In this document: one piece after another, positions 5,649-13,332 of the stretch
Layout: the number at the start of each line of letters is the position of its first letter
Numbering within the stretch: the first letter of the stretch is position 1
DNA from: DUUS01 sp964416365
GTDB taxonomy: Bacteria > Bacillota_I > Bacilli_A > RF39 > UBA660
DNA length: 16,964 nt
Assembly: GCA_964416365.1 (NCBI GenBank)
Contig: CAYQDO010000019.1
Span: 1 to 16,964 of the forward strand
Direction: 5' to 3'
Position numbers and translations under genes: made by a program
Notes under the pieces: model-generated
Seen by the model: only the letters and a program-made list of their open reading frames with translations
What the model was told of the DNA's origin: nothing
Databases searched by the model: none

Positions 5649-6956
5649 ATGGCAATAGCATTATTTGATAATGGAAAAGATATTTATTTTTATAATTTGC
5701 TAGCAGCACGTAAATTAAAATCTATAAGGCGAGAAAGAGATGGATACGAGAAAGAAATCGTTAACGCCATTAATTCTTGTGGAGAAATCTTAAAAAAATA
5801 TGGCGCTAGATGTAATTATATTGAGCGAATTCATGATATTGAACAAAAGATGGAACCGAAAGGCATATTGCCGACTTCTGCAAACCGAGAGGAAAGTAAT
5901 CATGTTGAACAAATTGGTAAATTAACTGATGAGTTAACAGAATTAATTAAAAGTATCCCTCGCGAGGCAAGCGAAGACTTAGAATTTTATTCTAAAAAAA
6001 TTATAGATCGTAGAAGACGAATTGATGACACTTTTAAAAAAGAAAAAGAATTATTAGACTTGTATCCAGACGCTGATAAGGTTGATTATCAACAAATTTT
6101 TAATGCCTTAAAAAGTATTTTTGATAAAATCAGATCTTTTACGGGAGAAGAGATAGAAAAAAGAAGTATTGGTGATGAACTTGGCTTTCCTAAACAACAA
6201 AAAGTAATACGTATATCGCAAGCATCAGAAAGTATATTGAATTTAGTTCGTCAGAAAGATTATTCTGCAGAATTGACCAAGCCGATTACAACAGGCTTAT
6301 TCGAGGTTGTTGGCGAAGTATTTTCAGAAGTTAATTCTAACCCAAAGACTTCTAAATCAATATTAGAAGAAAAAATACCAACTATTGAACCTAAAACCGA
6401 AATTAATCCTATTATCGAAGAAGAACTGAAAAATGAAGAACCATTGGTTCAAAAAATTAAAACAGACTCAGTACTTGATATTACTGAACAAGATTTAAAT
6501 GAACCAATAAAAGAAGAACCAGCTATGATCGAAGAAACTTTGGTTGAGCCAGTTATTACTGAAGAAACTATAGAAGAATCAATTGAAGCAAAAGAAGAAA
6601 CAGTTAAAGCTGAAGAGATAGTTCCAGAACCAGTTAAAGAAGAATCAACAGAAATTCAAGCTGAAGCAAAAGAGGAAGAAGTAGATGATCCAAATCTTGT
6701 TGCTTTCGAAATGCCTGATGAATTTACACTAGCTGATTTAGCGCAAGCTATTGATGAAACAAACTGGCAAGATGTCTACAAAGCTATCTATGAAGCTAAT
6801 AAGGGAAAATTTGATAAAATTATTGCTGAGAAGAATAATGGCAGTCTTGAAGGTATTGAATATAATAACAAGATATTTGCGGGCTTAACTTTTAAAATTC
6901 CAACTATCATAACTCAAACTAAAGAAGAGGAAAAAGGTTTAGCTAAAGCGGCTTAG
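5649..6956 (+). CDS. Coiled-coil, acidic-linker protein with LysM-like C-terminus
   Basis: 435 aa from ATG 5649; a GTG three bases upstream is possible, but GGTG and AGGA sites fit the ATG or GTG about equally. There is no signal peptide or membrane segment. Residues 1-190 are charged and helical, probably coiled coil (KLKSIRRERDGYEKEI, DLEFYSKKIIDRRRRID). About 235-355 is a low-complexity linker dominated by Glu, with Pro, Ile and Val. The last 75 residues resemble a diverged LysM: FTLADLAQAI, then WQDVYKAIYEANK, a longer loop than usual, and GLTFKIP. LysM modules usually bind peptidoglycan, so a LysM on an apparently cytoplasmic protein is odd; it may be released on lysis, exported without a classical signal, or act as a protein-binding fold. 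It is co-transcribed with the 78-aa gene 9 nt downstream. Confidence 0.75.
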   Translation: MAIALFDNGKDIYFYNLLAARKLKSIRRERDGYEKEIVNAINSCGEILKKYGARCNYIERIHDIEQKMEPKGILPTSANREESNHVEQIGKLTDELTELIKSIPREASEDLEFYSKKIIDRRRRIDDTFKKEKELLDLYPDADKVDYQQIFNALKSIFDKIRSFTGEEIEKRSIGDELGFPKQQKVIRISQASESILNLVRQKDYSAELTKPITTGLFEVVGEVFSEVNSNPKTSKSILEEKIPTIEPKTEINPIIEEELKNEEPLVQKIKTDSVLDITEQDLNEPIKEEPAMIEETLVEPVITEETIEESIEAKEETVKAEEIVPEPVKEESTEIQAEAKEEEVDDPNLVAFEMPDEFTLADLAQAIDETNWQDVYKAIYEANKGKFDKIIAEKNNGSLEGIEYNNKIFAGLTFKIPTIITQTKEEEKGLAKAA

Positions 6957-6965
6957 GAGGTAAAC

Positions 6966-7202
6966 ATGTTTTTTGCAAAAAATGAAATAATTGAATTAGA
7001 AGATAAAAAGTATTTAGTTTTAAATTCGTCAATAGTTGATAATGAGATTTACTATAAAGTCTGCGAAGTAAATACCGAAGAAAACACTGTTGATGCCAAA
7101 GAAATTTACATCCAAGCAATTAAAGAATATGGAACATTATATATTGAAGAAGTAAAAGACCAAAAAATTATAGAAGAATTAAATAAAATAATGAAGAGCT
7201 GA
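6966..7202 (+). CDS. Small hypothetical protein, 78 aa
   Basis: Very strong ribosome site (GGAGG, 5 nt before ATG), only 9 nt after the LysM-like gene, so co-translated with it. The protein is acidic and soluble. Its first 30 residues alternate polar and hydrophobic positions (EIIELEDKKYLVLNSSIVDN) as in a small beta-barrel or beta-sheet, followed by a C-terminal helix (DQKIIEELNKIMK). It reminds me of short Firmicutes proteins of the type 'binds, reads and updates a small motif', but I cannot name a family. A terminator stem overlaps its TGA stop. Confidence 0.75.
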   Translation: MFFAKNEIIELEDKKYLVLNSSIVDNEIYYKVCEVNTEENTVDAKEIYIQAIKEYGTLYIEEVKDQKIIEELNKIMKS

Positions 7203-7216
7203 AGAGCTCTTTTTTT
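7194..7216 (+). terminator. Rho-independent terminator
   Basis: AAGAGCT (7194-7200), loop GAAG, AGCTCTT (7205-7211), then T residues. It overlaps the stop codon of the 78-aa gene. Confidence 0.85.
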
Positions 7217-7237
7217 GTCGAATTTATTTTCCACCCA

Positions 7238-7265
7238 TTTACTTAATATTTAAACGTGATATAAT
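7238..7265 (+). promoter_or_regulatory. Promoter of importer/arc operon
   Basis: TATAAT (7260-7265) with an extended TGA just before it, and TTTACT (7238-7243) at a 16-bp spacing. It is the only clear promoter before the run of five genes ending at 11667. I see no obvious ARG box, although such sites are degenerate and a regulator search would be needed. Confidence 0.65.
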
Positions 7266-7296
7266 AAAACTAGAATATAGTAGAAGAGGTAGTTTA

Positions 7297-8016
7297 ATGA
7301 AGAGATTAATACTATTACTTTTTTTAGTCTTATTATTAACAGGGTGTGCTAAAGACGAAAATACTTTATTTATGGTTACTGAAGCAGGATTTGCTCCCTA
7401 TGAATATTATGAAAATAATAAAGTTGTCGGGATAGATGTTGATATCGCTGAAGAGATAGCCAAAAGATTAGATAAAAAGTTAGTAGTCAAAGATGTAGCC
7501 TTTGATTCTATTATTAATGAACTTAACAGTGGCAAAGCAGATTTTGCTTTAGCGGGAATGTCAATAACTGAAGAGAGAAAAGAAGAAGTAGATTTCTCTA
7601 TCGAGTATGCAATTAGTAAACAAGTTATTGTTGCTTTAAAGGATACCAATATTAAAAAAGTCAGTGATTTAAACAATAAAAAAATTACTGTTCAACTTGG
7701 TAGTGTTGCTGATAGTTACGTTTCAAAGAATTTTAAAAATGCCAAATTAATTCAACAAAAAAAATTTTTAACTGCAGCTGAAGATATAAAAGGTAAAAAA
7801 GCTGATTGTTTAATCATGGATGAATTACCAGCTGTTGAGTTAGTAAAAAATAATCCGGAATTAAAAATATTAGATATTGAAATGTTTACTGATAAATATG
7901 CAGCAGTTGTATCCAAAGGAAATACCGAATTGCTAGAACAAATTAATGAAATACTACAAGATTTAATAGATAGTGGTAAAATTAATGAATTTACCATTAA
8001 TCATACTAGTAAGTAG
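7297..8016 (+). CDS. Amino acid ABC transporter substrate-binding lipoprotein
   Basis: 239-aa family-3 solute-binding protein. A basic start, a Leu-rich signal peptide and the lipobox LLTGC place the lipidated Cys at residue 17, so the protein is tethered outside the membrane. The mature part has the family pattern: FAPYEYYENNKVVGIDVDIA, ELNSGKADFALAGMSITEER, VDFSIEY, TVQLGSVADSYV and DLIDSGKINEF. This family binds polar amino acids. The GMSIT and DFS segments are typical of those ligand sites. Because it leads directly into arcA and arcB, arginine (or ornithine/citrulline) is the most likely ligand; that is inference from context. An AGAGG ribosome site precedes the ATG. It is the first gene of the operon. 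Confidence 0.93.
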   Translation: MKRLILLLFLVLLLTGCAKDENTLFMVTEAGFAPYEYYENNKVVGIDVDIAEEIAKRLDKKLVVKDVAFDSIINELNSGKADFALAGMSITEERKEEVDFSIEYAISKQVIVALKDTNIKKVSDLNNKKITVQLGSVADSYVSKNFKNAKLIQQKKFLTAAEDIKGKKADCLIMDELPAVELVKNNPELKILDIEMFTDKYAAVVSKGNTELLEQINEILQDLIDSGKINEFTINHTSK

Positions 8017-8024
8017 GTATTTTT

Positions 8025-8696
8025 ATGAGAGAGCTGTACAAGACAATCATATATGATCAACGTTATTTACTAATTTTAAATGGCTTAAAGAATACCATTA
8101 TTATAACAATTGGTGCCTTAATTATTGGTATAGCCATAGGTATCATTATTACCATTGTTCAAAACAATTACAAAGAAAATAAAAAGAATAAACTTTTATA
8201 TTATTTAGCTAACCTTTATGTCAAAGTAATTAGAGGAACACCAGTACTATTACAACTTATGATTATTTATTACATTATTCTTAAATCATCAAATGTAAGT
8301 ATGATAATTATTGGTATTATCGCTTTTGGAATAAATTCTGGGGCATATGTTTCCGAAATATTTCGTACTGGAATTGAAGCAGTTGATAAAGGTCAAATGG
8401 AAGCTGGCAAAAGTTTGGGATTAAAGTACCGTCAAATTATGAATTACATTATTTTACCCCAAGCTTTTAAAATTTCTTTGCCTGCTCTAGGTAATGAATT
8501 TATCACTTTAATAAAGGAAACATCGGTTGCTGGATATATCGGTATAATTGAGCTTACTAAAAGTGGCGATATAATTGCTTCAAGAACTTATAATTATTTC
8601 TTCCCACTAGTTATAACGGCTTTAATTTATTTGTTTCTAACTTTAGGAATTACCAAATTACTTAATAAATTAGAAAAAGGTGATTCTAATGCTTGA
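8025..8696 (+). CDS. Amino acid ABC transporter permease
   Basis: 223-aa inner-membrane subunit of the polar amino acid importer (HisM/GlnP family). Five to six hydrophobic segments are visible, beginning about residues 20-46. VIRGTPVLLQL is the family motif after the first segments. The EAA loop that docks the ATPase reads EAGKSLGLKYRQIMNYIILP (about 126-145). It starts 8 nt after the lipoprotein gene, with only a weak TAGGT site, suggesting coupling. Its last 8 bases overlap the start of the ATPase gene. Confidence 0.93.
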   Translation: MRELYKTIIYDQRYLLILNGLKNTIIITIGALIIGIAIGIIITIVQNNYKENKKNKLLYYLANLYVKVIRGTPVLLQLMIIYYIILKSSNVSMIIIGIIAFGINSGAYVSEIFRTGIEAVDKGQMEAGKSLGLKYRQIMNYIILPQAFKISLPALGNEFITLIKETSVAGYIGIIELTKSGDIIASRTYNYFFPLVITALIYLFLTLGITKLLNKLEKGDSNA

Positions 8697-9408
8697 AATT
8701 AAAAACTTAGTTAAACGTTTTGAAAAAGTTAACGCTTTGGAAGATATTAATTTAACTATCCAAAAAGGTGAGAAAATTGTTATTATTGGTCCATCAGGTT
8801 GTGGTAAATCAACCCTTCTTCGATGTATTAATTTATTAGAAATTCCAACATCGGGCATAATAAAGTATCACAATATTGAAACAAAAGACTATAAAAGTGA
8901 TGTTTTAAGCCAAAAGATAGGAATGATATTTCAAAATTATAATTTATTTAATCATTTAACTATTATTAAAAATATTACCTTAGCGCCAATTAAATTAAAA
9001 GTAATGACCAAAGAAGAAGCTTATAAAAAAGGCATGAAAATGCTTAAAATGATGAAATTAGGTAATAAGGCGGGTAATTATCCAAGGGAATTATCCGGAG
9101 GTGAAAGGCAAAGAGTAGCTATTATTCGCAGTCTGATTCTATCTCCAGAAATAATATTATTAGATGAACCTACGGGAGCATTAGATCCAGAAAATATTAA
9201 AGATGTTCTGGAAATATTAAAAGAGATTGCCAAAGATGGCATGACTATGATAGTCGTTACCCATGAAATGAATTTTGCTAGAGAATTCGCAGATAAAGTA
9301 ATATTCATGGATAAGGGTAAGATAGTAGAGGAAGGATCATCTGAAGAAATATTTGATCATCCTAAAAATGAAAGACTTAAGGAATTCTTAAGCAAAATAG
9401 AATCTTAA
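8689..9408 (+). CDS. Amino acid ABC transporter ATP-binding protein
   Basis: 239-aa ATPase of the polar amino acid uptake family. Walker A GPSGCGKST (34-42), Q-loop FQNYNLF, signature LSGGERQRVAI, Walker B ILLDEPTGALDPE and the switch His in VTHEM are all intact. I prefer the ATG at 8689 over a GTG at 8680 because AAGGTG sits 7 nt before it and MLEIKNL is the usual N-terminus. The 8-nt overlap with the permease gene implies coupled translation. With the lipoprotein and permease it makes a complete importer. A 26-nt gap separates it from arcA. Confidence 0.95.
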   Translation: MLEIKNLVKRFEKVNALEDINLTIQKGEKIVIIGPSGCGKSTLLRCINLLEIPTSGIIKYHNIETKDYKSDVLSQKIGMIFQNYNLFNHLTIIKNITLAPIKLKVMTKEEAYKKGMKMLKMMKLGNKAGNYPRELSGGERQRVAIIRSLILSPEIILLDEPTGALDPENIKDVLEILKEIAKDGMTMIVVTHEMNFAREFADKVIFMDKGKIVEEGSSEEIFDHPKNERLKEFLSKIES

Positions 9409-9434
9409 AATAAAGGAATAGAAAGGGAATAACT

Positions 9435-10667
9435 ATGATTAATGTAAACAGTGAAATTAAACCACTAAAAAAAGTTTTGGTCCACAGGCCTGGAAATGAA
9501 TTACTAAATTTAACACCAGATTCTTTGCAAAGGCTACTTTTTGATGATATTCCATATCTAAAAGTTGCTCAAGAGGAACATGATGAGTTTGTCAAAATAA
9601 TGAGAGATAATGGTGTTGAAGTAGTTTATTTAGAAAATTTAATGGCTGAAGTATTGGATATTAATCCAAATATTAGAGAAAAATTTATTAGACAATTTAT
9701 TTATGAAGCCGATATTAAAACACCAAAATATCGAGATGTTCTTTTTGATTTTTTAAATGGTTTTCATGACAGTAAAGAACTAGTCTTAAAAACTATGGAA
9801 GGAATCAATATTAATGAGCTTACTGCTATGGAAAGAAATGTTGCTCATTCTCTTATTGACCTTATAACAGAAGATAGCAAATTTTTAGCTGATCCAATGC
9901 CAAACTTGGTATTTACTCGTGATCCTTTTGCTTCTATTGGTAATGGAATAAGTTTAAATAAGATGTATGCAGTAACTAGATGTCGTGAGACAATCTATGC
10001 TGATTATATATTCAAATATCATCCTGGTTATAAAAATATAATTAGGTATTATAATCGTGATTTGCCATATCACATTGAAGGTGGCGATATTCTAGTTCTT
10101 AATGAAAATACTTTAGCTATTGGTATTTCTCAAAGAACAATGGCTGAAAGTATTGAAACTTTAGCAAGTAACTTATTTAAAAACGATACTTCTAAAGTGA
10201 ATACCGTTTTAGCATTTAAAATACCTGACTGTCGTGCGTTCATGCATCTAGATACAGTCTTTACGCAAATTGACCACGATAAATTTACTTTTCATCCAGG
10301 AATAATGGAAACCTTAGAAGTATACGAAATAACGCCAAGATTAGAAACTGTTGAAAAGGAAGATATTAATGTTCGTAAAATTGAAGATAGCCTGGAAAAT
10401 ATTCTTGAAAAATATATTGGGCACAATATTGAATTAATTCCTTGCGGAGCTGGAGATCAAATCATTTCCGAAAGAGAACAATGGAATGATGCATCTAATA
10501 CTTTATGTATTGCTCCAGGTGTTGTAATTGTTTATGATCGTAATAATATTACTAATTCATTACTTAGAAGAGAAGGCATTAAAGTTTTAGAAATGCCAGG
10601 TAGTGAATTATCAAGGGGTCGTGGTGGTCCTAGATGTATGAGTATGCCATTAACAAGGGAGGATTAG
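9435..10667 (+). CDS. arcA: Arginine deiminase
   Basis: 410-aa cytoplasmic enzyme that hydrolyses arginine to citrulline and ammonia, the first step of the arginine deiminase pathway. The guanidine-modifying fold is complete: VHRPGNEL, DPMPNLVFTRDP, YHIEGGDIL with the catalytic Glu, FMHLDTVF with His271, and the terminal SRGRGGPRCMSMPL with nucleophile Cys401. Length and motifs are standard for the family. A GAAAGGGA ribosome site precedes the ATG. It lies 26 nt after the ABC ATPase and 1 nt before arcB, so arginine uptake and breakdown look transcriptionally joined. Ammonia production would also raise intracellular pH, a known role of the pathway. Confidence 0.97.
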   Translation: MINVNSEIKPLKKVLVHRPGNELLNLTPDSLQRLLFDDIPYLKVAQEEHDEFVKIMRDNGVEVVYLENLMAEVLDINPNIREKFIRQFIYEADIKTPKYRDVLFDFLNGFHDSKELVLKTMEGININELTAMERNVAHSLIDLITEDSKFLADPMPNLVFTRDPFASIGNGISLNKMYAVTRCRETIYADYIFKYHPGYKNIIRYYNRDLPYHIEGGDILVLNENTLAIGISQRTMAESIETLASNLFKNDTSKVNTVLAFKIPDCRAFMHLDTVFTQIDHDKFTFHPGIMETLEVYEITPRLETVEKEDINVRKIEDSLENILEKYIGHNIELIPCGAGDQIISEREQWNDASNTLCIAPGVVIVYDRNNITNSLLRREGIKVLEMPGSELSRGRGGPRCMSMPLTRED

Positions 10668-10668
10668 G

Positions 10669-11667
10669 ATGAATTTATCAGGAAGACATTTTCTTAAATT
10701 GCTAGATTATACACCAGAAGAAATTCAAAAACTATTAAAAATTGCTAAAAAATTTAAAGAATTAAAGAAGAATAATATTCCCCATAAATTTTTAGAAGGC
10801 AAAAATATTGTTTTATTATTTGAAAAAACATCCACTAGAACAAGATGCTCATTTGAAGTTGCTGGTTTTGATTTAGGTATGGGAGTAACATACTTAGATG
10901 CATCTAGTAGTCAAATGGGTAATAAAGAAAGTATTGAAGATACAGCTAAAGTTTTAGGAAGACTTTATGACGGTATTGAATATCGCGGATTTGGTCAAGA
11001 TATAGTTGAAGAATTAGCTAAATATTCGGGTGTTCCTACTTGGAATGGATTAACTGATGAATTTCATCCAACTCAGATGTTGGGAGACTTTTTGACCGTT
11101 GAAGAACATTTTGGATATTTAAAAGGATTAAATCTAACGTTCGTTGGTGATGGTCGAAATAATGTGGCCAATTCTTTAATGGTGGCATGTGCCAAACTGG
11201 GAATTAATTATACCTGTTTAGCACCTGAGAAATTATATCCAAGCGGCTCATTAATTGATACTTGTAAAGAAATTGCTAAACAAAATAATGCTAATATTAC
11301 TATTACAAGTAGTATTGAAGAAGGTACCAAGGATGCCAACATTATTTATACTGATGTCTGGTTTTCAATGGGGGAACCAGAAGAAATTTGGGAAGAAAGA
11401 ATTAATCTATTAAAACCATATCAAGTTAATACTAAACTTATGGAAATGGCTAATCCTAATTGTATTTTTCTTCATTGTCTGCCATCATTCCATGATACCA
11501 ATACTAAAGTTGGTAAAAAGATATCTGATAAGTATGGCCTTTCTGCCATGGAAGTTACTGATGAAGTATTTAAATCTGATAAATCTTTAGTATTTGAAGA
11601 AGCTGAAAATAGAATGCATACAATTAAGGCTATCATGTATGCGACATTATCTGATAAAGATATATAA
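10669..11667 (+). CDS. arcB: Ornithine carbamoyltransferase (catabolic)
   Basis: 332 aa. In this setting it should run catabolically, converting citrulline and phosphate to ornithine and carbamoyl phosphate. Hallmarks: STRTR (55-59) and the following CSFEVA for carbamoyl phosphate, an FHPTQMLGDFLT segment, VGDGRNNVANSL, DVWFSMGE for ornithine and HCLPSFHD with Cys270. The start lies 1 nt after the arcA stop and its GGAGG site is inside arcA, so translation is coupled. A full-length, unremarkable member of the family. The direction of the reaction is inferred from the gene neighbourhood. Confidence 0.96.
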   Translation: MNLSGRHFLKLLDYTPEEIQKLLKIAKKFKELKKNNIPHKFLEGKNIVLLFEKTSTRTRCSFEVAGFDLGMGVTYLDASSSQMGNKESIEDTAKVLGRLYDGIEYRGFGQDIVEELAKYSGVPTWNGLTDEFHPTQMLGDFLTVEEHFGYLKGLNLTFVGDGRNNVANSLMVACAKLGINYTCLAPEKLYPSGSLIDTCKEIAKQNNANITITSSIEEGTKDANIIYTDVWFSMGEPEEIWEERINLLKPYQVNTKLMEMANPNCIFLHCLPSFHDTNTKVGKKISDKYGLSAMEVTDEVFKSDKSLVFEEAENRMHTIKAIMYATLSDKDI

Positions 11668-11671
11668 AGGG

Positions 11672-11697
11672 ATTAAATCAACTAATGTTGATTTAAT
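11672..11697 (+). terminator. Hairpin after arcB
   Basis: A perfect 11-bp stem ATTAAATCAAC/GTTGATTTAAT with loop TAAT starts 5 nt after the arcB gene. There is no T run behind it, so it may be an mRNA-stabilising or partial terminator hairpin. Confidence 0.45.
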
Positions 11698-11721
11698 ATA
11701 TAGTTTGCTATTTATTATAAT
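11693..11721 (+). promoter_or_regulatory. Putative promoter of carrier gene
   Basis: TATAAT (11716-11721) with a weak TTAATA (11693-11698) at a 17-bp spacing. If used, it gives a 5' leader of about 120 nt before the carrier gene. Confidence 0.4.
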
Positions 11722-11812
11722 AGACTAGCACTGGAAATATTATTAGTCTAATTAAAACTGTTTGATTATTAAATTCGTACCGCTTTTTAATTAAACCAGT
11801 TTTAAGATAAAT
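11722..11812 (+). promoter_or_regulatory. Structured leader of the carrier gene
   Basis: Two stems follow the putative promoter. TAGACTA (about 11721-11727) pairs with TAGTCTA. Then AAAACTG (11754-11760) pairs with CAGTTTT (11797-11803), and the stem can continue inward through AT-rich arms to a small loop around TTCGTACCGC. I do not recognise a riboswitch class. It may regulate the carrier separately from arcAB. Confidence 0.35.
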
Positions 11813-11849
11813 AGTTAACTAAAAAGAAAAAAATGAAGGAGTGAAAAAT

Positions 11850-13295
11850 TTGAGTAAAAAAGAAAAGAAAAAATCTCCTACTAATATGGGGAGAAAAGGT
11901 CTTACAGCATTTTCCATTATATTAATTTTACTAGTATTAGTAGCTGCAGCAACTTGGTTTATTCCAGATGTAACAAGCGCAAAGCTTTCTGATATCATAA
12001 TGGCTCCAGTCAATGGCTTCGGCAGTGCCGTGGATGTCTGTATTTTCGTATTGATACTTGGTGGTTTCCTAGCTATTGTTAAAAAGACTGGCGCATTAGA
12101 GGCCGGAATTGCTACTTTGGTAAGAAAACTTAAAGGAAGAGAATTACTACTTATTCCAGTGCTAATGTTCGTCTTCTCAGTTGGCGGTACTACATATGGT
12201 ATGCTTGAGGAAACTGTTGGTTTCTACGCATTACTAGCAGCTACAGTAGTAGCTATGGGTTATGATACTCTAGTTGGAGCAGCTATTGTCCTATTAGGTG
12301 CTGGTTCTGGTGTTTTAGGATCAACAATTAACCCATTTGCTGTTGGTGCAGCCGTAAGTGCATTACCAGAAAATATTAAGGCTGACCAATCAGTAATTCT
12401 TATAGTAGGAGTTATTCTATGGCTAACATCTTATTTAATCTCAGTCTTCTTTGTTATGAGATATGCTAAGAAGGTTAAGAGAGATAAAGGCTCTACTTTC
12501 TTATCATTACAAGAAAGAAAAGACATGGAAGAAGAGTATGTTAATAAGAAACATAATGAAGACAGTGCTAAATTAACTAAAAGACAAAAGATTGTTTTAT
12601 GGTTATTTGGTCTAACATTTGTTGTTATGATTGTTGGTTTCATTCCGTGGGTTGACTTTGGAGTTATTTCAGCTGAAGTTGCTGATGCCGGAACTCACTG
12701 GTCAGCAGTATTAACCGGAAACTGTTTTGGTTACTTCTATTTCCTAGATGCCGCAACTTGGTTCTTAATAATGGCTGTCATTATTGGTATGGTTGGTGAT
12801 TTAGGAGAAGAAGGAATTGTTGATACCTTTATGAAAGGTGTTGGCGAAATTGTTTCAGTTGTAATGATTATCGCTGTTGCTAGAGGTATTAGAGTAATCA
12901 TGGAAACAACTGGTTTAGGAGACTTTATCATAGGTAAAGCAGTAGAAGCATTACAAGGAACATCACCTTATGTATTTGCTCCACTAGATTACATCTTACA
13001 TATCCTATTATCAATATTGGTACCATCAAGTTCTGGTCTTGCCACATTATCAACACCAATCGTAGCACCAGTCGCAGGTGGTATTGGTTTAGATCCATCA
13101 GTTACTATCATGATTTTAGTAGCTGCTAACGGACTAGTTAACTTAATTACTCCAACTTGTGGCTCTATAATGGGTGGTTTAGCACTTGCTAAAGTTGAAT
13201 ACCGCACATGGTTAAAATGGGGCTTCAAAGTAGTCTTCACCATTGGTGTAGCTACTATGATTATCCTGACAGCCGCAATGGTAATATTATCTTAA
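11850..13295 (+). CDS. YfcC-family carrier, probable arginine/ornithine exchanger
   Basis: 481 aa, an integral membrane protein with about 11-12 hydrophobic segments after a Lys-rich tail. It matches the YfcC/C4-dicarboxylate anaerobic-carrier-like family (GGFLAIVKKTGALEAGI, SVGGTTYGMLEETVGFYALL, LVPSSSGLATLSTPIVAPVA, LITPTCGSIMGGLA). Members often accompany arcA/arcB, where they are named ArcD and thought to exchange arginine for ornithine; the substrate here is inferred. I choose TTG at 11850 because AAGGAG (11836-11841) is 8 nt upstream of it; an upstream GTG at 11841 would overlap the ribosome site. The site itself lies in a four-codon ORF ATG-AAG-GAG-TGA (11833-11844). The Ser- and Gly-rich re-entrant-like segments (VPSSSG, TPTCGS) are typical of this transporter class. 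Confidence 0.85.
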   Translation: MSKKEKKKSPTNMGRKGLTAFSIILILLVLVAAATWFIPDVTSAKLSDIIMAPVNGFGSAVDVCIFVLILGGFLAIVKKTGALEAGIATLVRKLKGRELLLIPVLMFVFSVGGTTYGMLEETVGFYALLAATVVAMGYDTLVGAAIVLLGAGSGVLGSTINPFAVGAAVSALPENIKADQSVILIVGVILWLTSYLISVFFVMRYAKKVKRDKGSTFLSLQERKDMEEEYVNKKHNEDSAKLTKRQKIVLWLFGLTFVVMIVGFIPWVDFGVISAEVADAGTHWSAVLTGNCFGYFYFLDAATWFLIMAVIIGMVGDLGEEGIVDTFMKGVGEIVSVVMIIAVARGIRVIMETTGLGDFIIGKAVEALQGTSPYVFAPLDYILHILLSILVPSSSGLATLSTPIVAPVAGGIGLDPSVTIMILVAANGLVNLITPTCGSIMGGLALAKVEYRTWLKWGFKVVFTIGVATMIILTAAMVILS

Positions 13296-13301
13296 TAATA
13301 A

Positions 13302-13332
13302 AAAAAAGAAATAATTAATTATTTCTTTTTTT
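13302..13332. terminator. Bidirectional terminator
   Basis: The palindrome AGAAATAATTAATTATTTCT is extended by A residues on the left and T on the right. It serves the carrier gene and the converging minus-strand gene, whose stop codon lies inside it. Confidence 0.75.

Noticed and set aside
7200..7202. TGA read as Trp (Mycoplasma code)
   Set aside because: Here TGA falls inside a terminator at the natural end of the gene, and Trp is encoded by TGG throughout, so TGA is a stop.
8680..8688. GTG start for the ABC ATPase
   Set aside because: It overlaps the likely ribosome site AAGGTG; ATG 8689 gives the usual MLEIKNL beginning.
11668..11849. T-box riboswitch, suggested by GTACCGC
   Set aside because: Only part of the T-box motif (usual GGTGGNACCGCG) is present; there is no clear specifier stem or U-run terminator.
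12431..13243. Several minus-strand open frames opposite the carrier
   Set aside because: They are antisense shadows of the membrane protein, lacking ribosome sites or recognisable motifs.
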